NCBI GenBank assembly: GCA_028344335.1
Contig: JAOMAZ010000006.1
Location: 1 to 57,379 of the forward strand
DNA length: 57,379 nucleotides
Origin: Deltaproteobacteria bacterium
GTDB taxonomy: Archaea > Thermoplasmatota > Poseidoniia > Poseidoniales > Poseidoniaceae
Reading direction: 5' to 3'
Below are positions 1 through 7,732 of the stretch, one piece after another. Within the stretch, counting starts at the first letter, position 1; every line of letters starts with the position of its first letter. The position numbers and the translations under genes are program-made. The notes below the pieces were generated by a model that saw nothing but the letters and a program-made list of their open reading frames with translations, made no database searches and was not told the origin of the DNA.

Positions 1-1
1 A

Positions 2-895
2 CCTCTTATTTCTGATATCTATGAATTGGCAACAGAGGCTGCAGATGATGATGCAGTACGTGGACTTTCAATATTAGAGAGGGCAATGAATAGTGGTCGT
101 TTCAAACCTCGCCAACTAAAAAGATTGGTGAATGCTCAACAAGGAGTTTATCAGAACCATCACAAAGAGATTACAGTTCGTCAGCGAAAACATCTTCGCC
201 ACCTTCAGTTGACTCCTTTGGTTCTCATCGACACCAATATTTTGGTAGATTCATTAAAAGAAAGAATTGCTTCGAAACTCGACCTCTCCAGTGATGTTAA
301 ATTGGACCTAATCGGACATCGGCATTTCCACAAAGCAGTGTGGAATCGTAAGGAAAAAGGGATGATAAGGATATTCATGCCTACTATTGTGAGCAGTGAG
401 ATAAGGAATATTGCTTCAGATATTTCACGAGTTCGCCGAATGTTCAGTGATGTACTGGTCAGCGATGAACATTGGAATGAAGTCGTGTCAAAAGAGAAAT
501 TACAAAAAATGGTTGACGAATTAGTTGACTCATTCAAAGATTGGCAGCATCCAAATGTCCGGTTTGAGGAAGAAAGTGAAGATTACCGCGAAGAGTTACA
601 TGAATTCTTATCTGACCACACAGAAGTATACGACCACTTAACCCAACAAAAGAGCATGCATGGGATATTAAGTCGAACTGCACTCGTAGAAGATGATGAA
701 ATTTATCCTGAAGAAAGTGATTTGAAGATAATGTTGCAGGCACGTTCCCTCGCAGAATCACACTTGGATGGGATCGGTTCAATATTAATTGCAAGTAGAG
801 ATGGCGATTTCACATTATTTGCCAGAGCTTTTGAGGAGCGTTTTGGATTTGGTGTTGTCAAGAATGCTCAACAATTGAGATCTTGGGTACGTTGA
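2..895 (+). CDS. PIN-like domain protein, 5' end cut by window edge
   Basis: The reading frame is open from the first bases of the window, so the true start lies upstream; a TTG at 26 is only an internal candidate. About 297 residues are visible. Near residue 75 there is a hydrophobic strand ending in LIDTNILVDSL, the first acidic motif of PIN-family nucleases. Acidic residues follow in the middle, and near the C-terminus comes DGIGSILIASRDGDFTLFA, which fits the last acidic cluster of a PIN fold. The long region between them is rich in charged helices. PIN domains are usually metal-dependent ribonucleases, often toxins or rRNA/tRNA processing enzymes; no antitoxin is visible, but the upstream neighbour is missing. 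The gene is convergent with icd. Family call moderate, substrate unknown. Confidence 0.6.
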   Translation, partial: PLISDIYELATEAADDDAVRGLSILERAMNSGRFKPRQLKRLVNAQQGVYQNHHKEITVRQRKHLRHLQLTPLVLIDTNILVDSLKERIASKLDLSSDVKLDLIGHRHFHKAVWNRKEKGMIRIFMPTIVSSEIRNIASDISRVRRMFSDVLVSDEHWNEVVSKEKLQKMVDELVDSFKDWQHPNVRFEEESEDYREELHEFLSDHTEVYDHLTQQKSMHGILSRTALVEDDEIYPEESDLKIMLQARSLAESHLDGIGSILIASRDGDFTLFARAFEERFGFGVVKNAQQLRSWVR

Positions 896-1013
896 TGCGT
901 TAGAATAACCCTCGCACGTAGTCGAACCCTCCACCTTTTGGTGATTCTGCGAACAAGGTTAACCCAAGCGCATTAAACCGCATATTGTTGAGATTCAAGA
1001 AAAAGATTTGATC
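896..1013. other. Intergenic spacer, nothing identified
   Basis: This 118-nt gap lies between the convergent PIN-like and icd genes. I see no ORF, no tRNA and no obvious hairpin. Transcription terminators for both genes are expected here, but the T-runs are short. Confidence 0.5.
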
Positions 1014-2246
1014 TCACATATGTTCGATGATAGCATCACCGAAGTCGCTACATGAAAGTAGAACAGCATCATCCATTAATCGTTCAAAATCATAAGTAAC
1101 TGTTTTGTTTGAAATTGCTCTTTCCATGCCTTTGATGATAAGATCGGCTGCTTCATTCCAACCCATATGGCGAAGCATCATTTCAGCAGAGAGAATTAAT
1201 GAACCCGGGTTTACTTTATTCTGTCCAGCATACTTTGGAGCAGTTCCATGAGTTGCTTCGAAGATTGCGATTCCAGTGTCGTAATTGATATTGGCGCCAG
1301 GTGCTATACCGATTCCCCCAACTTGAGCAGCCAAAGCATCTGAAATATAATCGCCATTCAGATTCATGGTGGTTAGAACACTGTATTCTGCAGGGCGTAG
1401 GATTATTTGTTGTAACATTGCATCTGCAATCACATCCTTGATTAATATTTCATTGCCGCTAAGTGGATTGGTCATTGTACACCATGGCCCACCATCTACC
1501 TCTGTTGCTCCGAATTCTTCAATGGCGAGGGCATATCCCCAATCTCTAAATCCACCTTCGGTGAATTTCATGATATTGCCTTTGTGAACGATACAAACGC
1601 TAGGTTTGTCATTTTCGATTGCATATTTAATGGCTGCACGAACGATTCTTGCAGTACCTTCTTGACTGATTGGTTTGATTCCTATTCCGCTGCTATTTGG
1701 GAAGCGAATTTTGTCAACCCCCATCTCTTCTTGCAAGAAGTTAATGACTTTTGCAACTTCTTCACTACCTGCCTCCCATTCAATTCCAGCATATACATCT
1801 TCACTATTTTCTCTAAAAATAATCATATCAACTTCATTTGGAGATTTTACCGGACTTGGAGTTCCTGAATACCAACGAACAGGTCGTACGCAGGCAAATA
1901 GGTCGAGGCGCTGGCGAAGAGCCACATTTAGGGAACGGATCCCCCCTCCAACAGGAGTTGTCAAAGGACCTTTAATCGAAACCAATCCAGTTTTCATAGC
2001 CTCAATTGTTGCTTCTGGTAACCATTCTTCAGTTGCATTGAAGGCCTTTTCTCCAGCCAATAATTCATTCCAAAATATCTGCCTTGTACCATGATATGCT
2101 TTGCCAACTGCAGAGTTCACAACAGACTGCATCACTGGAGTTATATCGATGCCAATTCCATCTCCTTCAATGTAATGAACGATTGGATAATCTGGTACAA
2201 GCAACTCACCATCTTGCATGCTGATTGCTATGCCCTTCAGTGTCAT
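1014..2246 (-). CDS. icd: Isocitrate dehydrogenase (NADP-type)
   Basis: Oxidative decarboxylation of isocitrate to 2-oxoglutarate in the citric acid cycle. The 410-residue protein is collinear with bacterial Icd: YIEGDGIG near the N-terminus, the substrate-loop stretch [19 protein letters not shown] containing the phosphorylatable serine of E. coli Icd, [26 protein letters not shown], the metal-binding [16 protein letters not shown] and the cofactor region [12 protein letters not shown]. The ORF extends upstream to 2336, but the extra 30 residues do not resemble the family. The ATG at 2246 (MTLKGIAI) aligns with the usual N-terminus and is preferred. The strong resemblance to the bacterial enzyme suggests transfer from bacteria, which is an inference. 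It is divergent from the OsmC gene. Confidence 0.95.
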   Translation of the reverse strand: MTLKGIAISMQDGELLVPDYPIVHYIEGDGIGIDITPVMQSVVNSAVGKAYHGTRQIFWNELLAGEKAFNATEEWLPEATIEAMKTGLVSIKGPLTTPVGGGIRSLNVALRQRLDLFACVRPVRWYSGTPSPVKSPNEVDMIIFRENSEDVYAGIEWEAGSEEVAKVINFLQEEMGVDKIRFPNSSGIGIKPISQEGTARIVRAAIKYAIENDKPSVCIVHKGNIMKFTEGGFRDWGYALAIEEFGATEVDGGPWCTMTNPLSGNEILIKDVIADAMLQQIILRPAEYSVLTTMNLNGDYISDALAAQVGGIGIAPGANINYDTGIAIFEATHGTAPKYAGQNKVNPGSLILSAEMMLRHMGWNEAADLIIKGMERAISNKTVTYDFERLMDDAVLLSCSDFGDAIIEHM

Positions 2247-2344
2247 GGGCGCAGCGACCAACCACTCCTTGATGAACGACTCGGTTAGAATGAGCAAAAA
2301 TGGATTGAGATATGCTCTTGAATAAACACCTTTCATCGAAGGAT

Positions 2345-2740
2345 ATGCAAGCGGAAGTCGTTTGGAACGGTTCGAGTAAAATGACTGGAATTAATCAATC
2401 TGGACAGAAAATAAAGATGGATTGGGAAGATGGACCGAGTCCGATGCAAATCTTGCTACAAATGGTAGGTGCATGTAGCCTTGTAGATGTAGTTCATTCT
2501 TTAGAAAATAAAAGGAGTTTGAAATCAGCAAGTGTCAGTATGGAGGCAGAACGGGCGGAGGAGCCACCACGAAAATTCACCTCTATTCATATGATATACC
2601 ATGTCCATGGAGAAGAGATACCAGAGAAGATGGTGAACCGAGTAATCGAGGCTAGTCATGAGAAATATTGTTCAGTATCGAACACTCTTTCCGATGATGT
2701 AAAAATAACTTGGGAATTACAATTGAATACAAATATGTAA
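2345..2740 (+). CDS. OsmC family protein
   Basis: A 131-residue protein with the OsmC/YhfA-like layout: an N-terminal beta region ([15 protein letters not shown]), then [20 protein letters not shown] with the conserved helix-borne cysteine, and a second cysteine in [11 protein letters not shown]. These two cysteines are the peroxidatic pair of OsmC/Ohr thiol peroxidases, which reduce organic hydroperoxides. The YhfA-like subgroup is less well characterised. The ATG at 2345 is preferred over an upstream in-frame start at 2312, because the extra 11 residues are not family-like and overlap the icd promoter side. It is transcribed divergently from icd. Function is inferred from the family only. 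Confidence 0.85.
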   Translation: MQAEVVWNGSSKMTGINQSGQKIKMDWEDGPSPMQILLQMVGACSLVDVVHSLENKRSLKSASVSMEAERAEEPPRKFTSIHMIYHVHGEEIPEKMVNRVIEASHEKYCSVSNTLSDDVKITWELQLNTNM

Positions 2741-2779
2741 TCTCCATAACAATAGTATTGTAGATTATTAACAAAACGG

Positions 2780-2787
2780 AATATAAT
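2780..2787 (+). promoter_or_regulatory. Candidate TATA box for the bat-type regulator
   Basis: AATATAAT lies 30 nt before the ATG at 2817. With the usual archaeal spacing of about 25 nt from the TATA centre to the transcription start, the mRNA would have a very short leader. No Shine-Dalgarno sequence is evident before this ATG, which agrees with a nearly leaderless transcript. Seen by eye only. Confidence 0.4.
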
Positions 2788-2816
2788 TCAAAAGGGCAAT
2801 ACCCGCGTGGTCAACC

Positions 2817-4271
2817 ATGCGGGAAGTTTCAGTACACTGGGGAAGGGCAAGACTTACCTGCGCAAGACTTGACATCATCTTTGACTTTGTGAAGGAAATG
2901 GCGTTTCTCGGTTATGTTGAAAGAAACCGTAACCACATCGACATCATAGTCCAATGTGTATTCACAGAAGGCAGTGAGCCAGATAACCTCAATAATTTGA
3001 TTGCAGGAGTTTCAGTAATTGAAACTCTATCAGCACCAAATTCAGAATGGACTAATGAATGGGTATTGAAATTGCGTTTTGAAGCAGCTAGCAATGATTT
3101 AATTGCAATTCAATTACAAGCAGCATCAGCGAGTATTCAACCTGAAACAGTTTTCAATCAGCAGGGTTTTACTTATGTTATCCGTGGCCCTGCAAACTCA
3201 ATTAAATCAGTTATTACAGCATTTAGACTAATATTAACTCCAGATAAAATGTCAGCGTCTTCTATTCAACCTGCTTCTGTAGTTGAAAATAAACTTGTAT
3301 CGCCTCAACAACTCAAAGTGGTAAAAGGTGCATGGGATGCAGGTTGGTATGAGAATCCAAGAGCTCTTAAAATGTCAGAGTTATCAAGAGAATTAAATCT
3401 TTCAAGATCCACTGTTTCAGAACATTTAGCTAGAGTTGAGACAGAAATGGTCCGTCTACTTCTTGAAGCGGTTAGTGATAAATTAGCAGAAACTTCTCAG
3501 GTAGTTTTCGATTTGGTTGAGTTTTGGTCAAATATCCACCCTTCTGATTTAAAAACCGTTAGAAAAGCAGTTGACCAAGGGAAAGAAGATGGCAAACCCT
3601 TCACCATCACATATAGATTGAAATTGATGGATGGAAGTTACAAATTAATCCGCTCACATTCCCAACCCCAATTTGATGAAAACGGAAAATACCTTGGAGT
3701 TGTAGGCCAATTTGAGGATTTATCTCAAAATAAAGCCATGGGTCATATATTGGAATTATCGATTAACATTGCAAATTCGAAATATTCAGAAGGTCTAGAG
3801 AATATATCTCAATCAGGAAGTTGGCAATGGGATGTTATCTCAGGTGAGGTGACATGGTCACCTTCTCTATTCCCTTTGTATGGTTGTGATGCTGAAAAGT
3901 TCATACCTTCATTGGAGTCTTTCACAGACTTGGTCCATCCTGAAGATATTGAATTCGTTATGAATTCTTTAGGTGATGCAATTCAAACAACCTCAGCATT
4001 GGATTATGTTCACAGGATCATTCGCCCCAGTGATGGAGGAGTCAGAACATTTCGTTGCATCGGAGGAATTTTGACAGATGAACTTGGGGCAGCTACCAAA
4101 GTAATTGGAATCGCTCAAGACATTACTGAACTAAAAGGTGCAAACCTTGCCTTCCAAGAGACGCTTGCTGAGATGAAAGGTGATTTAGATGAATGGGGGG
4201 CATTCGAAGTAAATGCAAAGAGTAGAATAATTACAGTTTCAGAAGCAGCAAGGCGTATGCTTAGAGGTTGA
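2817..4271 (+). CDS. Bat-type HTH regulator with two PAS-like domains
   Basis: A 484-residue protein resembling haloarchaeal bacterio-opsin-activator-type regulators. Residues 1-150 form an alpha/beta region like the N-terminal domain found in HTH-10 proteins. Residues 160-215 carry the bat-type helix-turn-helix, with LSRELNLSRSTVSEHLARVE as the recognition segment. Two PAS-like folds follow: about 228-305, ending in GVVGQFEDLSQNK, and about 325-440, containing GSWQWDVISGEVTWSPSLF, VHPEDIEFV and VIGIAQDITELK, the classic PAS-PAC ending. The order HTH then PAS is reversed compared with many bat proteins. No kinase or receiver domain is present, so it is probably a one-component cytoplasmic sensor and transcription regulator. 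Signal and target genes are unknown. Confidence 0.75.
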   Translation: MREVSVHWGRARLTCARLDIIFDFVKEMAFLGYVERNRNHIDIIVQCVFTEGSEPDNLNNLIAGVSVIETLSAPNSEWTNEWVLKLRFEAASNDLIAIQLQAASASIQPETVFNQQGFTYVIRGPANSIKSVITAFRLILTPDKMSASSIQPASVVENKLVSPQQLKVVKGAWDAGWYENPRALKMSELSRELNLSRSTVSEHLARVETEMVRLLLEAVSDKLAETSQVVFDLVEFWSNIHPSDLKTVRKAVDQGKEDGKPFTITYRLKLMDGSYKLIRSHSQPQFDENGKYLGVVGQFEDLSQNKAMGHILELSINIANSKYSEGLENISQSGSWQWDVISGEVTWSPSLFPLYGCDAEKFIPSLESFTDLVHPEDIEFVMNSLGDAIQTTSALDYVHRIIRPSDGGVRTFRCIGGILTDELGAATKVIGIAQDITELKGANLAFQETLAEMKGDLDEWGAFEVNAKSRIITVSEAARRMLRG

Positions 4272-4277
4272 GGCAAT

Positions 4278-4736
4278 TTACTCTTCTTCCAAAAGTAAAC
4301 CTAAGGATTTCGCAACCGGATTGAGAACCTCCGGCCAGACCAATGTTTCAACTTCAAACTCAGGTTCCCAAACGCCTCTACCAAATTCAAATCCACACTC
4401 CATTCTTTCTGCAGCAGCAAAGACTTCAATCCAAGCCTGCTTGCTAATTCCAGTTCTAAGGGATTGCCTTCCCATGCTTACTAAGTACCGAGGTAATTCA
4501 TCGTCTAAATCTATCAATGAAGTCATCCATTGGTCGAGAGTGGAAGCCCCAGAACCCATTCCACGTGGGATTAAATGAGGAATGACTTGCAAGTGATGTT
4601 TTTCTTCAACAACAGACCTTTGTGAATCTGAAAGTTCAAGGAGATTTTGCAAGTTCTCAAGGAGAATAGCACCTCTTTTCGATAGCCTACCATCACTCCA
4701 AGCCAACTCAAGACCATGTCGGAATAGAATACTCAA
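4278..4736 (-). CDS. Hypothetical helical protein, TerB-like N-terminus
   Basis: A 152-residue soluble protein of unknown function. Its first 45 residues (LFRHGLELAWSDGRLSKRGAILL and following) have the pattern of a short EF-hand-like helical pair seen in TerB-like modules. The same pattern occurs in the C-terminus of the adjacent upstream gene at 4746. The rest is mixed helix and loop with a conserved-looking WEPEFEVETLVWPEVL near the end. The gene begins 9 nt after the upstream gene stops, so the two are probably one transcript and may act together. The TerB comparison is a resemblance by eye, not a firm family assignment. Confidence 0.6.
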   Translation of the reverse strand: MSILFRHGLELAWSDGRLSKRGAILLENLQNLLELSDSQRSVVEEKHHLQVIPHLIPRGMGSGASTLDQWMTSLIDLDDELPRYLVSMGRQSLRTGISKQAWIEVFAAAERMECGFEFGRGVWEPEFEVETLVWPEVLNPVAKSLGLLLEEE

Positions 4737-4745
4737 TGTATCACC

Positions 4746-5384
4746 TCAGTCGTGAAGAACCTGTTTTAATATTTTCAAATGGGTTTCAAAACTAATCCCT
4801 AATTCTCTCCTTTTTCGGGCCATCAAGGCAACTTCGGCTGGGTCCAGTACATCATCTACCCAAACTCCTTCTAAGAGAAACCGGTATAATTCCTCAGGTT
4901 GGGCACGGGGCTTTTCATCCTCCACTTGGACTTTTTCTTCAACCTCTTCTTGTTCAATAGGTTCATCCTCTGTTGCACTTTCTCCTTCAAAAACAATGGT
5001 GTTTTCTGGTCCTTGATATTCATCCTCGTCCATAAAAGCAGCAAGAGCATCGCTAACATTAGTACTAGTTGATGCAACTACATCAGGTCTCGTCGCGCCT
5101 AGTTCTTCAAAGGGGTCAATATCCTCTTCCTCATTGACCCCTGCTTCATCCAAAGGAATGACTGAATCAACAATTTCTTCATTCATTTCCATCATCCCAC
5201 CCATTTCTAAGGTAGTGATGGCTTCACTTTCTCCTTCTGATTCTCCATCCTCGTCATTATCTTCACCAAATGCATCCAATAGTTTGGCACCTCTTACAGC
5301 AGGAGCTGTAGTTGAAACATTTAGTGCCTCAAATGGGTCGATATCATCTTCGTCTTCAGTTGGCTCATCAACAAACATGCTCAT
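4746..5384 (-). CDS. Acidic repeat protein with C-terminal helical module
   Basis: A 212-residue protein that is very rich in Asp and Glu. A short motif, DIDPFEAL or DIDPFEEL, occurs twice, near residues 15 and 88, separated by low-complexity acidic sequence with no predicted fold. The last 50 residues (from ELYRFLLEGVWVDDVLDPAE) form a compact helical module resembling the start of the downstream gene product. Its composition suggests a disordered scaffold that displays two identical peptide motifs. No catalytic motif is seen. It is divergent from the winged-helix protein at 5498 and is first in a two-gene unit with 4278-4736. Confidence 0.6.
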   Translation of the reverse strand: MSMFVDEPTEDEDDIDPFEALNVSTTAPAVRGAKLLDAFGEDNDEDGESEGESEAITTLEMGGMMEMNEEIVDSVIPLDEAGVNEEEDIDPFEELGATRPDVVASTSTNVSDALAAFMDEDEYQGPENTIVFEGESATEDEPIEQEEVEEKVQVEDEKPRAQPEELYRFLLEGVWVDDVLDPAEVALMARKRRELGISFETHLKILKQVLHD

Positions 5385-5497
5385 TCACTCCGAAGGTGCC
5401 TCGCTATCATCCCTCATCAAACCACCCTCTCAAAGTTTGGTCATTTGTCAAACATTTGCACCACCCCTTTGATAGGTATTCTAACCTACCTATCGCT

Positions 5498-6472
5498 ATG
5501 GCAGGAGAGAGAGTGTGGCTATGGAGGGGGCTGCTTCTGACCATGATCTTTTGTGGAATAGCAGGAATTCCCAGCCTACCAGAAAATCTAGATGCTTGGC
5601 AATCAACTGATGAATTGCAAACAGACCTGCTTGAAGATAGCAGTTCTGAAGAACCTTTGGAAGAGCAGTCCAATGAAGAGCAAGCAGAGGGCCAATCAAA
5701 AGAGGATTCAGGGACAAATGATCAAAGCACACAAGACTCAACAGGTGAGCCAGACCAAGGTGATGATGAAAAGGCAGAGTCAGCACCCGCAACAACCCGA
5801 AAGTCGCCTCCTGAATCTGACGAACATGTTGCAGGTGAAAATGTAGGGAAATGGATAATGCCAGCAACTAGAGTAGTAGTCTTGAGTTTAGCAGCCGTCA
5901 TGGCAGTCGGGATAATGGGTACAATGTTGACCGCATTGGCAGCATCTGAAGCAGCTAGAATGAGTTTGATGTTAGCTGTTCTTGGGCCTATTCTTGCAAT
6001 ATCTCAACGTGGAGAGTCTGGAACTTTTACTAAAGGTAGGATTCAAGGCTATATTGAAGCCCACCCAGGTATCCACTTTTCAGCTTTGAGAGATGCCCTC
6101 ACATTGGCAAATGGCGTTACTGCTCATCACCTTCATGTTTTGGAAAAAGAAGGTAGGATAATATCTTGGTTAGATAGCACAAAGCGAAGATTTGCTTCAA
6201 GTGGAATCGACCCAAAGTTGCTATCTAGAATTGAGCAACCAGTTGTTGGAATGCAACAAGCGATTCTTGAAGTTCTTGATTCAGCAGGAAAATTAGGAAT
6301 GAAAAGTGGAGAATTGCGCCTCAAAATGGAAACTTCAAGGCAGTTGATGTCATACCACATGAAACAACTTGATGAAAGAGGGTTAGTGCAGGCAGAAGGT
6401 CGTGGCAAGGCAAGGAAATGGAAACTACTTGAATCCGGTAGAGCATTACTTATGTCAAGTCAGCATCTTTAG
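5498..6472 (+). CDS. Membrane-anchored double winged-helix regulator
   Basis: A 324-residue protein. Residues 1-25 are a signal-anchor or signal peptide; residues 27-105 are a Gln/Ser/Glu-rich linker; residues 113-160 hold one long or two short hydrophobic segments. Two winged-helix domains follow in the C-terminal half, about 168-225 (YIEAHPGIHFSALRDALTL... VTAHHLHVLEKEGRI) and about 240-310 (AILEVLDSAGKLGMKSGEL... LMSYHMKQLDERGLV). The ATG at 5498 is chosen over 5312 because it gives a clean hydrophobic N-terminus and avoids overlap with the divergent gene. The topology implies an outer acidic region and cytoplasmic DNA-binding domains, a one-step membrane sensor. Its stop codon overlaps that of the convergent ftsZ by 4 nt. 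Ligand and targets are unknown. Confidence 0.7.
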   Translation: MAGERVWLWRGLLLTMIFCGIAGIPSLPENLDAWQSTDELQTDLLEDSSSEEPLEEQSNEEQAEGQSKEDSGTNDQSTQDSTGEPDQGDDEKAESAPATTRKSPPESDEHVAGENVGKWIMPATRVVVLSLAAVMAVGIMGTMLTALAASEAARMSLMLAVLGPILAISQRGESGTFTKGRIQGYIEAHPGIHFSALRDALTLANGVTAHHLHVLEKEGRIISWLDSTKRRFASSGIDPKLLSRIEQPVVGMQQAILEVLDSAGKLGMKSGELRLKMETSRQLMSYHMKQLDERGLVQAEGRGKARKWKLLESGRALLMSSQHL

Positions 6473-7599
6473 TTGACAAACTCAATATGTTTTGAACGAA
6501 GTGCTTTCAGTTGAATATTTTCACTTGAGCCATAAATTTGTTGGCTTTTAACGCCAGTTAATACAACCATGACCCTCACCTCATTCCCTGCATCTTCTTC
6601 GACCGCTGCACCCCAAATTATTCTGGCATGATCATTGATTCTTGATTTGATTATTTGGGCTGCAATTTCAGCTTCACCTAAAGTTAAATCAGGACCGCCA
6701 ACGACATTGATTAGTGCACCTTTCGCATCACTGAGGTCTAATTCAAGTAATGGGCTATGTAGAGCCTCCAAGGTGGCTTTTTCTGCTCTATTTTCTCCAC
6801 TGGCCCCACCAATTCCAATCATTGCCACCCCACTACCAGTGCTAATCACAGAACGCAAGTCTTCAAAGTCAAGGTTAACCATTCCATCACATGTCAACAA
6901 GTCAGTAACTCCCTTGATTGAACGAACAAGTAGTTCATCTCCGACTCTGAAAGCAGCAGCAATTGGTAAATCCTTCACACCTTGAATCTCAAGTAGCCTT
7001 TCATTTGGAATAACTATGATTGTATCGCAGTGCTCTCGTAGGCGTTCCAATCCCCATTCTGCATTTTGTCGACGTAGAACGCCCTCTGAATTGAATGGAT
7101 AAGTTACCACTGCAATTGTCAATGCACCTTGCTTCTTGGCCAAACGAGCGATATGGCCTGCAGCTCCTGTCCCTGAACCACCACCCATTCCTGCAGTGAT
7201 AATTGCCAATTGAGTATCTTCTGTAATTTTACTTAAGGTAAACTCACTCTCTAATGCTGCAGCTTCTCCCTTAGTTGGGTCTCCACCCGCTCCACGTCCT
7301 CTTGCACTTCTTCCGATTAAGATTTTTTCTTCTACTTCAGTTAGGAGAAGGGCTTGGGCATCGGTGTTAATGGCATATCCAGTAACATATTTTGATGAAA
7401 ACAACCCTTCACCCCATAGGCGACTGATTGCATTGCATCCTGCACCTCCAACTCCATAAACTCGAATCCTAGGCTGGAGCGTCTCAAGCAACTTACGTAA
7501 TTCGCCATCATTTGCTTTTGAATTTTCATTTTCAGGAGTTATTATTTCTGCAATACCCTCTGCTTCAAGACTCAAAACACGCTCTATCAAGTGCTTCAT
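6469..7599 (-). CDS. ftsZ: Cell division GTPase FtsZ
   Basis: Tubulin-like GTPase that forms the division ring. The 376-residue protein has the nucleotide-binding start VYGVGGAGCNAI, the G-box GMGGGSGTGAA near residue 137 and the catalytic T7 loop NLDFEDLRSVI near 240. These residues place it in FtsZ proper rather than the CetZ branch. A 45-residue, mostly helical N-terminal extension precedes the fold. The ATG at 7599 is preferred to 7629, because the extra decapeptide would reach further into the upstream region of the divergent gene. The C-terminal tail after the fold is short. No other division gene (SepF) is seen nearby. Confidence 0.95.
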   Translation of the reverse strand: MKHLIERVLSLEAEGIAEIITPENENSKANDGELRKLLETLQPRIRVYGVGGAGCNAISRLWGEGLFSSKYVTGYAINTDAQALLLTEVEEKILIGRSARGRGAGGDPTKGEAAALESEFTLSKITEDTQLAIITAGMGGGSGTGAAGHIARLAKKQGALTIAVVTYPFNSEGVLRRQNAEWGLERLREHCDTIIVIPNERLLEIQGVKDLPIAAAFRVGDELLVRSIKGVTDLLTCDGMVNLDFEDLRSVISTGSGVAMIGIGGASGENRAEKATLEALHSPLLELDLSDAKGALINVVGGPDLTLGEAEIAAQIIKSRINDHARIIWGAAVEEDAGNEVRVMVVLTGVKSQQIYGSSENIQLKALRSKHIEFVN

Positions 7600-7732
7600 G
7601 ATACTGATGCGGCCCCTAGCCTCTTTCAAGATGACCCTCAGCGAAGGGGCTTTGAAGGGGATTTCTCAAGTCCTCTACAACTGCGAACAAGGTGGCGTTA
7701 GTATCAAGTCAACGCGAGAGCCGGTTGATTTT

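Noticed and set aside
896-1013. tRNA on the minus strand in the spacer
   Set aside because: A GGTTCGACT-like T-loop is visible, but no matching stems or acceptor could be drawn.
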